Shown one piece after another: positions 24,831 through 37,000 of a DNA stretch of 64,000 nucleotides. Made by a program: the position numbers and the translations under genes. The stretch is from Marchantia polymorpha subsp. ruderalis (Eukaryota; Streptophyta; Marchantiopsida; Marchantiales; Marchantiaceae), in contig AP031354.1 in NCBI GenBank assembly GCA_037833965.1, forward strand, positions 12,440,001 to 12,504,000. The letters run 5' to 3'. How positions within the stretch are numbered: position 1 is the first letter of the stretch; each line of letters starts with the position of its first letter. The notes beneath the pieces are model-generated. The model was not told the origin of the DNA. It ran no database searches and saw nothing but the letters and a program-made list of their open reading frames with translations.

Positions 24831-27190
24831 ATGGCTAATGAGAAGGCAATTGAGATGATGCTCAAGTATATGTATACCCTGAAGACGAAAATCTTCGCTG
24901 ATCTGCAGAAATAGTGCGTTCTCTATTGTGGAATGAAGAACCTCAAAGTGAGGGCGGGGATTTGGTCATTGTTCTTGTTTGTTGCCTTCAAGGAGACTGG
25001 CAAGCAGCTTCGCTATAACAAGTCTTTTGTCTGTTGCAACAAATGACTCACTGTTTGTCAATACAAACCGGCCAATAGAACCATCATCATGTCAAAACAC
25101 TCTTGTGCTCCTGTAGAGACCAACCAAATGATGACAACAACAATGATGCAAGTACAACTAGAAATAAACTCATCACCGTAGCCTTGGCTGACATGTGTGT
25201 CGTTGACATGAGTCCATTTCATATTGTGAAGGGCAACGGCTTCAGAAACTATACGTAGATCATCTTGAACACCGGCATCAACTTGAAAGTCGGCATGTGT
25301 GTGGACAACTTTCTTCCTCATCACACCACAATCAGTAGAAATGTGCAGATCCAATCTACTTCTGGACGTGAGTCATTGACTGTCGTCTTGGAGGCGCATC
25401 TGGTTGAAGAGATTTTGATTGGCAGCACAACCGATATGTGAACTGATGACATTAATAAGGTATCTTTCCCATCGATCATTGCACACCTCATTGATGACAA
25501 GTTCACTCTGCACCGGTGCACGTTGGCATGTAACCTATTCCCTTGGCCGCAGCATGAGTCCGACGTCTTGGAGAAATACGAAGGCCTTTTACTGAAATTT
25601 GGCATCAATAGTTATGATGCGGTCACGGTTGTCACCGATAGCGCCTTAAATATGCACTCTGCAGATGACATTCCCAGCCTCTATGATTGAATAACGTGTT
25701 GTGATCACATCATTGATACCATCCTTACGTCGTTTTTCGACAAAGGGACTCGTATGCTCAACGTTAAAATATTGTCTCCCTTCTATGAGTAATACGATCT
25801 AGCCCTTGAGAGGTTCGACACGATTGATCACATCAAAGCTTTCAAGGCATATTTCTAAGAAGCAAATCTTCAAAATGAGCTCGCAAAGATCCTCAAGTAG
25901 GAGAATGCGATGTGATGAAATTTTGCCCTTTGTTGTATGATCAGCATCAAAGGAGCACTCTCGGAGTAAAATCGAGATCCTGCGTGCACGAGGCGGCGGA
26001 TTGGTTTCCAAGGCCATCAAGATCAATCACGAGCTTCTCAAGAAGTTCATCGTCTATCTCGTGCACTTTCAAGACGCCTTTCTAGCTCTGAAAGTGTTTG
26101 CGGAGCCTATGCTACATTGTGTTTTCTACTTCAGGAAAAATTTGTTGAAGCATTGGCAAGTCGTCACGACGGATATCTCCATCAAGAAGAAAGATGGCAC
26201 GATAACCACATTGAAGAAGTATCCTCCCGCATTTGTCGTCTTGAAACCAAAATTTGCCAAACTGATCAGGCAAAAGTTTGTTTGACTATCACCACCAAGG
26301 ACAAAGATGGCACGATAACCACATTGAAGAAGTGTCCTCCCGCATTTGTCGTCTTGAACCCAAAATTTGCCAAACTGATCAAGCAAAAGTTTGTTTGACT
26401 ATCACCACCAAGGAGAAAGATGGCATGAAAATCACATTGAAGAAGGACACTCCCGCAGTTGCCGTCTTGACACAAAAATTTGCCAAACTGATCGAGCAAA
26501 AGTTTGTTTGGATATCACCACCAAGGAGAAAGATGACATGATAACCACATTGAAGAAGTACACTCCCGCATTCGTCATCTTGACACCAAAATATTTTGAA
26601 TTGATCGAGCAGAAGTTTGTTTAGAGTGACATCCATGTCATTGACGTCTTACTCAACCCCAAAACCAAAAGTCATCTCGACAAGTTCAGCATTGATTTCA
26701 CTGAAATCCAGCTCGGCAAAAAAAATCTGGAAAACATGACAAAGTATCATATGGTGCGCCACTCCATTGATGACCACGACAAGGTGCGACCCCATAAGAG
26801 TTAAAAGTAGAACAATCGACGCGTCTTCCCACCGAATGCAATTTTGAGAGCGATAGCACCATTGACTATAATACCTTCGCCAACAACATGTTGCGTGATT
26901 TTGTTTTGATGACGGAATTCAACAACTCCGTTTGCCATAAGTGCAGTAACGATGAAAGCACCCACTTATCTAAATACGGAAATTTATTTTGATGAAAGAT
27001 ACATGGGATTGAATACCACATTCTTTCTTGAGTAGCTTGCTCTGTGTTGGTTATTCCAGCGTCAAGCGTGTTTTTGGAGAACAATTTTCCAGAAGCAAGA
27101 AACACCATGAACAAGAAGCGCAACCAGTTGTAATCCTCCAACCTTGACGATCTCATGTTCCTGCATTCAATAATGGTGTCGCCAATGATC
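24831..27190 (+). pseudogene. hAT transposase pseudogene (BED finger, DDE core, dimerisation domain)
   Basis: Pieces in order: MANEKAIEMMLKYMYTLK start; a BED-type finger near 24949-25085 (IWSLFLFVAFKETGKQLRY, FVCC, MSKHSC); a core segment near 25450-25720 (HLIDDKFTLHRCT, INSYDAVTVVTDSALNM, then CCDHIIDTIL, the usual D and C-x-x-H region). Then comes a helical insert (LLKKFIVYLVHFQDAFLALKVF) near 26030, VLLNPKTKSHLDKF near 26650, and the dimerisation block ACSVLVIPASSVFLENNF with NLDDLMFLHS at about 27030-27180. At least eight in-frame stops and a 113-bp tandem expansion break it. When intact, such enzymes cut and paste their own element. Confidence 0.8.
26191..26642 (+). repeat. 113-bp tandem array, four copies
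   Basis: The phrase aagatggcacgataaccac or a close variant starts at 26191, 26304, 26417 and 26530, an exact 113-bp period. Because 113 is not a multiple of three, successive copies are read in successive frames, so overlapping ORFs appear on both strands. The unit encodes, in one frame, TITTLKK then FVVLKPKFAKLI, a transposase segment. The array arose inside the hAT gene after or while it lost function. Confidence 0.93.
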
Positions 27191-27345
27191 CATGTTACGA
27201 CTCCACCCAAAGCTAAAAGAAAAATAGAAAACTTATCGATATTTCCCAATCTCTTCGTATCCAAGTCAAGTATCATCTCAAAGATGACTTGAGTATGGAT
27301 CGGGTATGTTATTTCGTGGATGGAATGGGTATGGGCAGGCATGGT

Positions 27346-29889
27346 TGTATTAGGTGACCATATACGTCGGCACCTAAATGAAATAAACAACTACCATTTT
27401 AGGCGTCTAAATTAAATGAGTGGAAGTTGGCGTCTAAATTAACCAAGAACGCTGTAGCCAATGATAGGATGACGTCTAGTCAGAACTGTAATGGATCTTT
27501 TGCCTCATTCTTGAAGTATATTTATAACAATTCTCTCTTCATTGACTCAACTTTCACAAAATACAGAGCGGTCAAGATGGCGTTTTGAAATCGAGCTGTA
27601 GTCAGTGAGTGATCCCATACTTTTCTATTGCTTTAGAGTTCAGGTGGTCCAGATTCATGTTGAACGCTGTTTTCGAGTTCTCAGCTCCACACAATACTCC
27701 ACTAAAATTGCGTTTTGCTTGGACTCCTTCCGTGTCTGCATGCCAGCATGGAAGTGTGAGATTCACGATGAAACGTTAACACTCACTCAGAAGACCTGGT
27801 TGCAAGTTTCTCAATCAAATGGATCTACGCTGTAAGCTGTAGTGACAAATTGAGTTCTTAATGCACTGGGCCCAACAAATAGCTCCAGCAGGGCTTGCGT
27901 CACCGGGGGCTCATGCAACTTCATGATTGTGGTCTGTTTGAGTATTCTTCAAGAATACACAAACGCTCACCGATTGAAATTTCTCACCAATTGAAGAAAC
28001 CCTGCATTCTTGGTCGAGGGTGAGCGCATCTCCTCGGTATACATTTTGCAAGTAATCAGTAATTGGTTCCTGTTCCGATCTGTTCTCGTGAATGACATTT
28101 CAATTTTGCCCTTCCTCTTTAAGGTTCCGTACTGACGACATGGTGGCTTCAATGGACGATGTGTCTTAAAACAATTTATATTTCTGGAAATTTTTTGCTG
28201 ACTTGTCATACTATGCGATATTTTGTCACTGCAGGTTCTCTAAGAAAGAGCCGTGCTCAAGACATCAAGCCTACACCGCTTTTGAAACCGTCTTTCAACA
28301 CATCCACTACATTGGCTAAGTTGCGGACTTTATCATCTACGACTACAGAAAACAAAAGAGAAGCTAACGCATGGAGCTGCTCGTAGTACTCAGTCCGTAA
28401 AGGACCGTGTTACAAGATAATTTTCAAGATGTGATGCCAAGTTATAGTAAGAATCAAGAATTTTCTTTGTGAGTTACTTGACTCATTACCTGTAATCAAG
28501 AAGGAGCCTCCTGTCATCATTTTAGGATGTTGCCTTGAGTCGTTTCTATGCAATCGGTAGAACAGAAATCTTGGCACGGAATTCCGGAGACGAAAACTCT
28601 TTAAGGTTCTGAAACACACAATCAACGTTTGTATGTCGATTTGCAGAGGCCTTGAAGACATGATAATTCACTAGCAACAGCAACCATCACTCCGCAGTCC
28701 CCACCCGATGCAGTGGCGTTGAGCGTATGCGTTCACGCAGCCTTCAGAGAATTTGTGTGAAATAAGTACGGGTTATAGACCCTTGAGTAAAGTATAGTTC
28801 TCTGCGTGAGTTGAAGGTTTGGTTCTCTACTGGCTCGTAGTACATCTATTCTGTAAAAGCGTTATTGCACGACTTCATTTTGCATGACATAAATCCACCA
28901 ACTGAATCAACATTTTGTAAAAGATTTAGCGCATTGGTTCTCCACGGTTCTAATCCCAGCCTGTACAAAAAGTATTATCGTATAGTAACCAAGCTTCAAC
29001 AGTCGCAATGGTTTCATCACAAGACACTTTTAGTCAGCAACACACATTTGGGATCATCATATCGAATCCAAGCTACATTCTCATGACCTGACCCGTGTGA
29101 ACTAACTCGTCCGGCCTTCTTTCCTTTAAGCGCAGACGATTACGAGATGTAGAGATCATGATCTTGTGTGACACAAGAGCATGCTCTTCTACTCTTGAGA
29201 TGACTTCAGCAAGATGTCTCGTACTCTCTAAAGCTACCACTCAGGTGCTACATTTCAGCTCATAAACTCAAAGATTAATCTCTTGAAGAGATTTGATTTC
29301 CTTGTTTCCCGAGGATCCGGCTTCCGCTCTCACATTCAAAGACAATGAGGCTTTTCATCCTGGGGCTTGTACAATGTGATTAGGTTCAGAGCAGTAAAGC
29401 AACAAAATGATTGATATATAGATTTTTGGAGTGTCCTAAATTTTCAGACCTTACGCGATTCACTGTACTACAAGTACAAGTTCTGGATCTAGAGGTTACT
29501 ATTTTATAGACTTTAAATCCTAGAGACCTAATTATGAGAACATTGCTTCAATCTTTTCAGTCACCTGTAGATGGCCACATTATATTCATCCACATCTTAG
29601 TTTTCTGGCAAATCTCAATAGCATAGTTGTAACTATCATTAATGCAGAGGAGGTTCAAAATCGACCGTTTCACCTATGTCACATTTCTTACAGTCAAGTA
29701 GCTTTTGGTTTGAAATAATAAGTTCATTTTTTTCCTAACTGTCTTATTTTTTTATGTTAATGGTTGGTGTTTTGTCTTTATTGATTTTGAAAATCACATA
29801 TTCTATTTGTTTTGTTTTATGCTGCTAAAATGATGCAGCAAAGAAGGAAAAATTTCAAGTTCACTATGTGCATCAATTTTTTGCCATTT
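27346..29889. other. No recognised gene
   Basis: It starts with cctaaat/gcgtctaaattaa motifs (27372-27450). ORFs at 27605-27835 (76 codons) and 28159-28386 (75 codons) on the plus strand, and 28410-28661 minus, are unassigned. The stretch around 28690-28770 reads PQSPPDAVALSVCVHAAF in one frame; I cannot place it. Confidence 0.4.
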
Positions 29890-32167
29890 TTATAGTGAAA
29901 AAAAACTTTCGTTTGCACACATGAAAGCACATGATGAAAAATTTGGGTTGAAATTTATGGTTTGATATCTAAAATCGTCAAAAGTGATGGGTGTGCAATG
30001 TAAATTTTGCATTACATTTGGTCAAGAGTAAAAGTCAGATTCAAAACAAAAAATGTCATCTTCTGGTCAAGCATAAAATTCATACTTTCATTATGACAAT
30101 ATTGAACATCATCTTTGTAGCAAACACACTAGACTATAATTTGTGTATCAAACCTTAGAAACTTCTTCAGATAGTAATTTATGTTTTGAGTAATGACCAA
30201 TTGCATTTAAAAATTCTCATAAAGTCCATTTCCCATCTTGTTTGAAAGTTGATTGAGATTTTGTACATGAAATTGAATGAGACATAATTGATATCATTAT
30301 CAGAAATTTGATGTTCAACCTTGAAGAACAAGAAGAAAGCAATGTAAAAGATGAAGGAAAAGATGAACATCTGTTCGGTAATATGAGTGAAAATAATACG
30401 CAACTAATCTAACGAAGACAAGCAATCAAGTCCAAAGCACGTGTATTATCATTGTTTTGTCGTGTTGAATCTAAGTATGTTACTATAAAATATTTTTACT
30501 TAGTGACAATTTCCAAGACAAAAACAACATTGTTTTGCCTTGCTATGCGATACATGTCTTGCAGTACATCATTTCTTATAGCGTCCAAACTTGTCAATTG
30601 TACATATGATGTTTTGGGCAATCTTGCTTTACGTGTCTCTTCTCATCACGAAATTAGTAAATTTGTTCGGATAATCTGCGATGCCATTCTGCAAAAGATT
30701 GCGTAACTTCTTAGACGTTTGTGATCATTTTCATTAGCACTCGATTCAACGACACATCAAAGCACTTCATTTCTTGACATAGCTTCCAAATTTTTATTCG
30801 TAACTATCATTTGATTGTTTACTTGCATGGTTGTGCACTTCTGATGTTTGATCGTCACACATGTGAAGTTCTGTTCATAATGATGAGCAAGTTTTTTAGG
30901 GTGCTCTGTCTAGATTGAACAAATTGTCTTCTTGGTTTGACGATTGACGGGTCTCGCAATATGATTGATAGATTATTGGGGTCGTTATTCGTCTTTCCGA
31001 CGTAATGCACAAGAATTGTTCTTTAATTCGAATTTTCTCAGATTGCATCGACTAGATCTTGTTATGGAGGAAATAATGAACAATGTCATCAAAAAATAAT
31101 TTCATTTGTGATAATTGGATTCATTAGCCACCAAACACGGCAGCAGAATTGATCGCGGAAATGCAAACTACATTCCCTCGTGTTGTTAATCATTGGCTTT
31201 TCACAAAAAAGTAATCACTTGTTTCAAAATCCATCGAACTCAATTGATTGTTCAAATCATCTAGAAACAGCCAGTTTCCGCTCTACCTCAAATTTGATGG
31301 ATTGCACTTTTTTCTATAAATCATTTCACCATTCAAGCATCTATCACTTTTTGTATTATTCAAGGTTTAACTTCTCTTGTACTTCGGGAGCAAAATGCAT
31401 TGGATAACCTTGTGGCAACTTTCATTGTCGACGTTGGAGTAATTGGACCGTTCAACGCAAATCAAATTGCAAATATTGATATATCCATTCACGTTATAGC
31501 CGATCATTATGCATTTGGTTTGTCCAATTTTCAAGAATTTTTCATTAGTCTGGGTTCTTGGGTTGAACCTTTAATTAACGAAGCCACTAAAAGCAATCTA
31601 AATGATCTTCAACAAGACATCGCTCTTGTTTGTGTCATTGTCTGCTATCGGATCCTTGAAATTTGTGATTATCGAGATTGAAATAACAATCCAATGATTG
31701 ATTTTGATTCTATTTCTCCAATGTTACCACATGAGTTCATCAAACTATCCGTAACAGATATTATTTGAAAGATTTGACAATATGCTTTTCAATTGAAACA
31801 TTTTTATTTATATGATCAGATTTATATCATAGTTTATGAGCACAAAGCTCTAATCCATGCTTATACATGTGAGCCATTGATTAAGAACGTAGTCGATTGG
31901 CCTTCCAACCGTTCAAGTTTCAAGTATGTCTCATATTCATTTGGTATTCAATTTTTGAATTTGATGCAATATTATGATGTAGTTGCACGGTTTTTTCTTG
32001 GAACTAGTACAATAAAGTTTGATTTTTCAATCTTGTGTTGGGAGAAAGATTTGTTTCGAAAAAACTACCAAACTTTGGATTCAAATGAGTCATGTAGAAA
32101 AAATAATCTTTTGTTCAAGCATGTACAAATGTTTAGTAGAGTTTTTGTATTAAAAACCTTGGATTAG
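29890..32167 (+). pseudogene. hAT transposase pseudogene, ZMYM1-like type
   Basis: Plus-strand pieces follow the family order. First is a finger relic near 29990 (GVQCKFCITFGQE). Near 30520-30720 are AMRYMSCSTSFLIASK and KFVRIICDAILQKI, followed by FSLALDSTTHQSTSFLD, the segment with the first catalytic Asp. LLGLTIDGSRNMIDRLLGSL lies near 30930-31010. Then come DNLVATFIVDVGVIG and LGSWVEPLINEATKSNL near 31400-31600, and finally LKHFYLYDQIY, CEPLIKNVVDWPSNRSSFKY and KFDFSILCWEKDLFRKN to 32167. Many frame changes and stops are present. It is AT-rich and old. Termini are not resolved; a ttgggttcgggta motif at 32485-32500 may belong to a neighbouring hAT end. Confidence 0.7.
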
Positions 32168-32282
32168 AAGTAATCATGGAGTCACAACAATTTTTGTTTT
32201 GACTTTATGTTAAACTTTGTTTTTTTTAAATACTTTGTAGAAAATTTGTATTGAAAATTGTCGAAATAAATTTTTTGAAGAG

Positions 32283-32432
32283 ACTAAACTAATCTAAATT
32301 AAATTTTTAGGAAACTGAATCAATCTAAATTAAAATTTTCAAAAGACTAAATTAGCCTAAATTAACGTTTTTGAGTAGACTAAATTTGTCTAAATTTATG
32401 CTGTAAGAAACTAATATTTAGGTAATTTAGGC
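32283..32432. repeat. Degenerate (gactaaattagtctaaatta) repeats
   Basis: About four copies at roughly 40-45-bp spacing, variants of agactaaattagcctaaattaa. Similar gcgtctaaattaa motifs occur at 27395-27450. Confidence 0.5.
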
Positions 32433-34034
32433 GAGTGAATATTATAACCATGGTATGTATCTCACAAGCACACAATTCGTGGGCATGGCTTGGGTTCGGG
32501 TATAAATGTCAAGTGCAATGCAGGCCTAGCATCTCCACCATCCAATGTTTCATCAACTCAATGTTATATGGTGCTAGTTTGGCTTGGGTCTTGTATAATA
32601 AATATGTGTTTTTATAATTCTTTGATATTGAATATAATAATAATTATTTATAATTTAAGTTTAAAAATATACAAGATGGATCATTATTGGATAAATAAGA
32701 TAATGGATATGTAAGTAAGATTCATGATTATAACAATCAGCAGTTTCACAAATGGGAATTCTGCAATTTTATTCTGGTGTTTCTCAATTGTATGCCGAAC
32801 TGCGCAGCCCTGTATCAGACACCTTATATTCCAACTCACTGAAATACTTCACAAACAGTTTACACAAGTACCACTTACAACCACTTATGAAATAAAATTT
32901 CTCAAACCTAAAAAAATGCACAACGATACCTCTTTGAAAGCATAAATCAAAACACCTCAGTGCATCTATAAGAGTGCAATTTTAAATTGCATGAACTTAG
33001 AAACCGCCCTGGGCGATGTGGATCTAGTCCGCTTTAATAAGCCTTTCTGGAACTAGAGACTTTAGATACATTGGAAAGTCAAGGGAGATGGATAATAAAT
33101 TCCGAAAGAAACATCATTCTCCATCATAACATCATAAATCTTCAGTTTCCAGATGCGACTGTTAAAATTTCGAATCAATCACCTAAAATATAGTCGCAAA
33201 GAATTTTACGGCTCTGTTTGGACGTCGGCATCAGGGAGACGTCCAAGGCGTTGTTTCCATCTAATGAATTTTACGGCGAATTTTACGGCGTTTACGACTG
33301 AATTATCGGCGTTTAACACCAAATAAATCGTTCCTACCCGCGCAGAGTTGCAATTTGTGTAACGTTTAAGGGATTTCAAGCCTACTGCGGACCAGAGGAT
33401 AATAACTGCGCAGACCCCTTCGCACTGCGCACTTACTCGGTCGGGTCTTGTGGCAGGGTGACGAGGAATGACAACTTCAGCCACGTGGCAAGGCTCTTCG
33501 GCCATTCGGCCATGCGACCAAACTGCTCTGTTCCTGCCTTCTTCCGTCTCCAAGCCCCCAACTGTTCTCCAAAGCAACATTGGCCTGCAATCTTTGCTGC
33601 AGAGTCCTCGAATTGGGCCCCCACTCATCGGAGTTTTTTCTTCGCCTGACGAATTTCTGCGTGTTCCGATCGGACAGGCCGAGAATTCTTATCTCCATGC
33701 CTACTGCTGCGGATGTAATGCTTCAGGTTGTACCCATTAATCTGTCGGAGTGTGTTGCAGATCGTGGCGTTCGTTCCTCCATATCACGATCAGGGGAGAG
33801 GTTTGTGATGGCTGCTCTGTCCGTGTTGCATTCTAGGAGCGGGAACTTAAAATCAATGTCTTTTGGCGTCCTCAATGCCAGGGCTTGTGAGGAACTTTCT
33901 TTCTGAGCGAGTGGGTGCTTCTCCGAAACGAATTAACGAGCGATCGGTGGTGACAACCATGATGAATCTGGACGGAGGACGAGAAGAGATTGAAGAACAA
34001 CTGAATCTCAAGATTTTTTACGAGCAAAGATCCA
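32433..34034. other. Spacer leading to the mosaic ORF; GC rises after 33200
   Basis: 32433-33200 is AT-rich with a ttgggttcgggta motif. From about 33200 the base composition becomes richer in GC. The block at 33209-33300 starts ggctctgtttggacg, as some plant MITE ends do, and repeats gaattttacggcg. Open frames on both strands between 33206 and 33906 overlap heavily and show no family. The 5' region of the downstream gene probably lies here, but no clear TATA box was found. Confidence 0.4.
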
Positions 34035-37000
34035 ATGAAGCCCTCAGTGGAAAGTATCGTTGCTCGGAGGCGGAGGCTGTCCAGCGAGTACGATGCCAAG
34101 CACGGAATCGTGAGGAAGGAGGATGTTTTTCGCCCTGCACCGCAAGTCCCTTCATCAGCCATTTCAGATTCGTCTCCCGTCCCCCTCCATGGCCCAGAAT
34201 ATGGAACAGCAGTGGCGGATCCCAGGACGCAAGGAAGTTCAAGTGGATTTGGAGTTGATGCTGCCAGTCCACAACACCTCGGAAACGGGCAGGAGGATAT
34301 TTGCCACACACCCAAATTCGACATGAAGCTTCCATCCTTCGAAGATATCGTCGCCCGAAGGCGAAGGCAGCCGGATTCTTCAGATTCTCAGCCAGGGGAT
34401 ATTGCAGAGAGAGACGCCGAAGAATGGGAAGCTGCCACGCCGGCGCTGATACGAGCACTCGAAGCAGCTGGGTGCTGCGCCACACCTCGAACATCTGGCG
34501 CTCGTAGGCGGAGTCTGGACAGTTTCGCTCCTCCCCTGGAATTCGATATCGACGAATTTGCTTCGGATGACAGCACTGAAGGCAATTATGGGCAGCCTTA
34601 TGCACGAGGTGAAGGAAGGAAGGAAGGGGTGGAACAAACGAACTCATCGTCGCAGCTGGAACGAGAGTCTAGGACCAACCCAACGCAGGCCACTCCAAGT
34701 GCCGAGGCCGAACATGTGCACGAGTACACGAAGAAATCTGAGATTGAAGAGCGAATTGAAGGTTCCGTGTCGCATTTTCTGCCTCCAAGAAATTGTCCCG
34801 TTGTCAGGCAGCAGAAGCAGGAAAGGTGCACGGGTTCTGGGCTGGGGCGCCACATGTATGTGGTACCTCCTCCGAGACGTCGTGTGGAGTTGTCTGAATA
34901 TTTCGTAGGGGAGGTGGTGATTGTCAAACGAGACAGGCACGTCTGGGTGTTCGGCCAGGTGAAGATGCTGGGCTGGACAGGGATCAAGGTGTGGGTTCCA
35001 AGTGTGGCGATTATGGTGAACGTCCCCCTGGAGATTATGTATACTCACTTGAGAAAGCTGGAGGACGAGGAGCTGCAGAAGAAGTCAGAGTTGGCAATTC
35101 CTCGAGGATCGGCAGAGGACGACGAAGACGAGCAAGATCGGATACCACTTCCTGCAACATTTCACCGGAGGAAAGACCTGGTGATCGCATCTCGCAAGCC
35201 CCCTACAAATTCAACACAGGTGCATCTTGTGAGACCAGCACACCTGGCTCACAGAACCCTCTATCAACCTTTCAAATCATCAGTCTCATGCACCATATGC
35301 TTCCAGCTCATGTCACTCATGGATGCCCACAAGCCTTGGGGTTGTGCCCATTCCTGCCACTTGTTCTGCTATGAGCTTTTTGTTCAGAGCACCAGCTCCA
35401 CTACATGCAACACCTGTTCCACCGGTAAAACGTGGGACTGGAAAATAATCTCTTGCAAATGCGGATTCTCAGGATTTGTGCGTAAAAAAGTGGACGATTT
35501 AGATCCGCCTCCAGTGTGTCCATCGTGTCTTAAGCTCACACCTAGACTCATCCCTTACCAAGCTGCTCCCACCAGAGTATCACAACCAGAGTCCAGACCG
35601 AGCACAGGAGCTACCAGCTCCAGCAGCAATCCGGGTGGATTGACGACAACAGCCTCTCAGGCATCTGATTCCAGCTCGGAAACTTGGGCTACAGAAGCGG
35701 TAATCAAGTTACCTAGACACGCAATAAACATAGACGATTCGGAATGGAGGCGAGTGGAATGCGATTGTGGACTGCAGGCGACGCTCAGAGCGGATGCGGA
35801 TCCCAGCAAGCCCCTAATTTGCCCAGCCTGCTCTGTCCAGATAACGAAGTGGATCATACCCAGCAGAGACGATCTCCTCAAATCTCTTTTGGGGTACACC
35901 CCGCTAGACTCACCTACTTCTGGTTCTTCGCCCGCTTACTCTTGTTCATCGCAACCAGTTTCTCCTCTTCCCCTCCCAAAAATCAAAACTCCCGCATCAT
36001 CGGACTTTTCATTGTTTGATGGCTTGAAACGTCAAAGGGAATCTCCATCCAAGTTATTGGCACCGATAAATACTCCTTCGTCCAGGCTGAGTTCTCCTTC
36101 ATGTGTTCTCCTTCATGCATCGGCCTTCATGTGTTGGTTTTGTGGGGCCTCTAGCAGTGAGGACCACTTGATATCTTACTCTAGTCAGAGAGTAGATAGT
36201 CAGTCTTCGGATCCTGAGGTTGAGGATGGTGGTGTGGACCAGCGTGATGTTCACGATGATGCGTTGGTGTTGGAGTTCCTACGGACCAGTATGGTGCCAG
36301 GCACAGTGGGTGCCAAGGAGCGAGATCGTGTTCTCCAGAGGGCGAAGAGATATCGATTGGAGGGAGCACATGTTCTCCGAGTGTGGGAGGACGGTAGGGT
36401 ACGGGTAGTACCGCATCCAACTCAGAGAGCACGCATTGTGAGGCATGCTCATGAGGAGTTGGGACATTTTGGAGTGAAGCGTACGTACAGCTTACTCCTA
36501 GGTCAGTATTGGTGGCGTGGTATGCATACGCAGGTGCAGCAGTTGGTATCACGTTGCATGGTTTGTGATCGAGTGAGGGCATCGTTCAATGCCCCGACAC
36601 CAGAGTTACATCCCTTACCTATCATGGGATTGGGTTACCGTTGGAGTTTGGACTTTGCTGGACCACTACCTTTGACTACACGACATCATCGGTATGTGTT
36701 GGTGATGGTGGAGCATTTCTCCAAGTGGATTGAGTTGGTGGCATTACCTGACAAGGCGAGTGAGGGAGTAGCATATGCTTTCCTTGACAGGGTGCTTAGT
36801 CACTTTGGTGCACCAGCTGAGGTGTTGACCGATCAGGGGACAGAGTTTCAGGGTGAGTTTCAGGTCTTGTGTGACAAGACACTGATTGATCACCGGACTA
36901 CTTCCCGAGATCATCCAGAGGCGGATGGTTTGGCTGAGCGGATGGTACAGACGGTGAAGAGAGCGTTGCGCAAGTATGGCCTACAGAAGGGGCATCTTGG

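Larger units (their letters stand above)
24536..27345 (+). mobile_element. hAT DNA transposon, BED-finger type, decayed
   Basis: The left end (about 24536-24680) has cagcggtgtg followed by gcatcgggtacccat and repeated ggttcgggt/gatgggtacgg motifs, typical of plant hAT ends. The right end (about 27290-27345) has cgggtatg, atgggtatgggcaggcatgg and a decayed terminus. Exact ends and the 8-bp target duplication are not resolved. Between them lies a transposase remnant. The element is defective. Confidence 0.65.

Noticed and set aside
26117-26636. Overlapping ORFs of 77-94 codons on both strands
   Set aside because: Produced by the 113-bp tandem repeat, whose length is not a multiple of three.
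26866-27390. 174-codon minus-strand ORF
   Set aside because: The plus strand here reads the conserved hAT dimerisation block (ACSVLVIPASSVFLENNF), so the minus frame is a shadow.
33206-34647. Minus-strand ORFs of 140, 150 and 209 codons upstream of and inside the mosaic ORF
   Set aside because: Opposite-strand shadows in GC-rich DNA with Cys-, Ser- and Pro-heavy translations and no motif.
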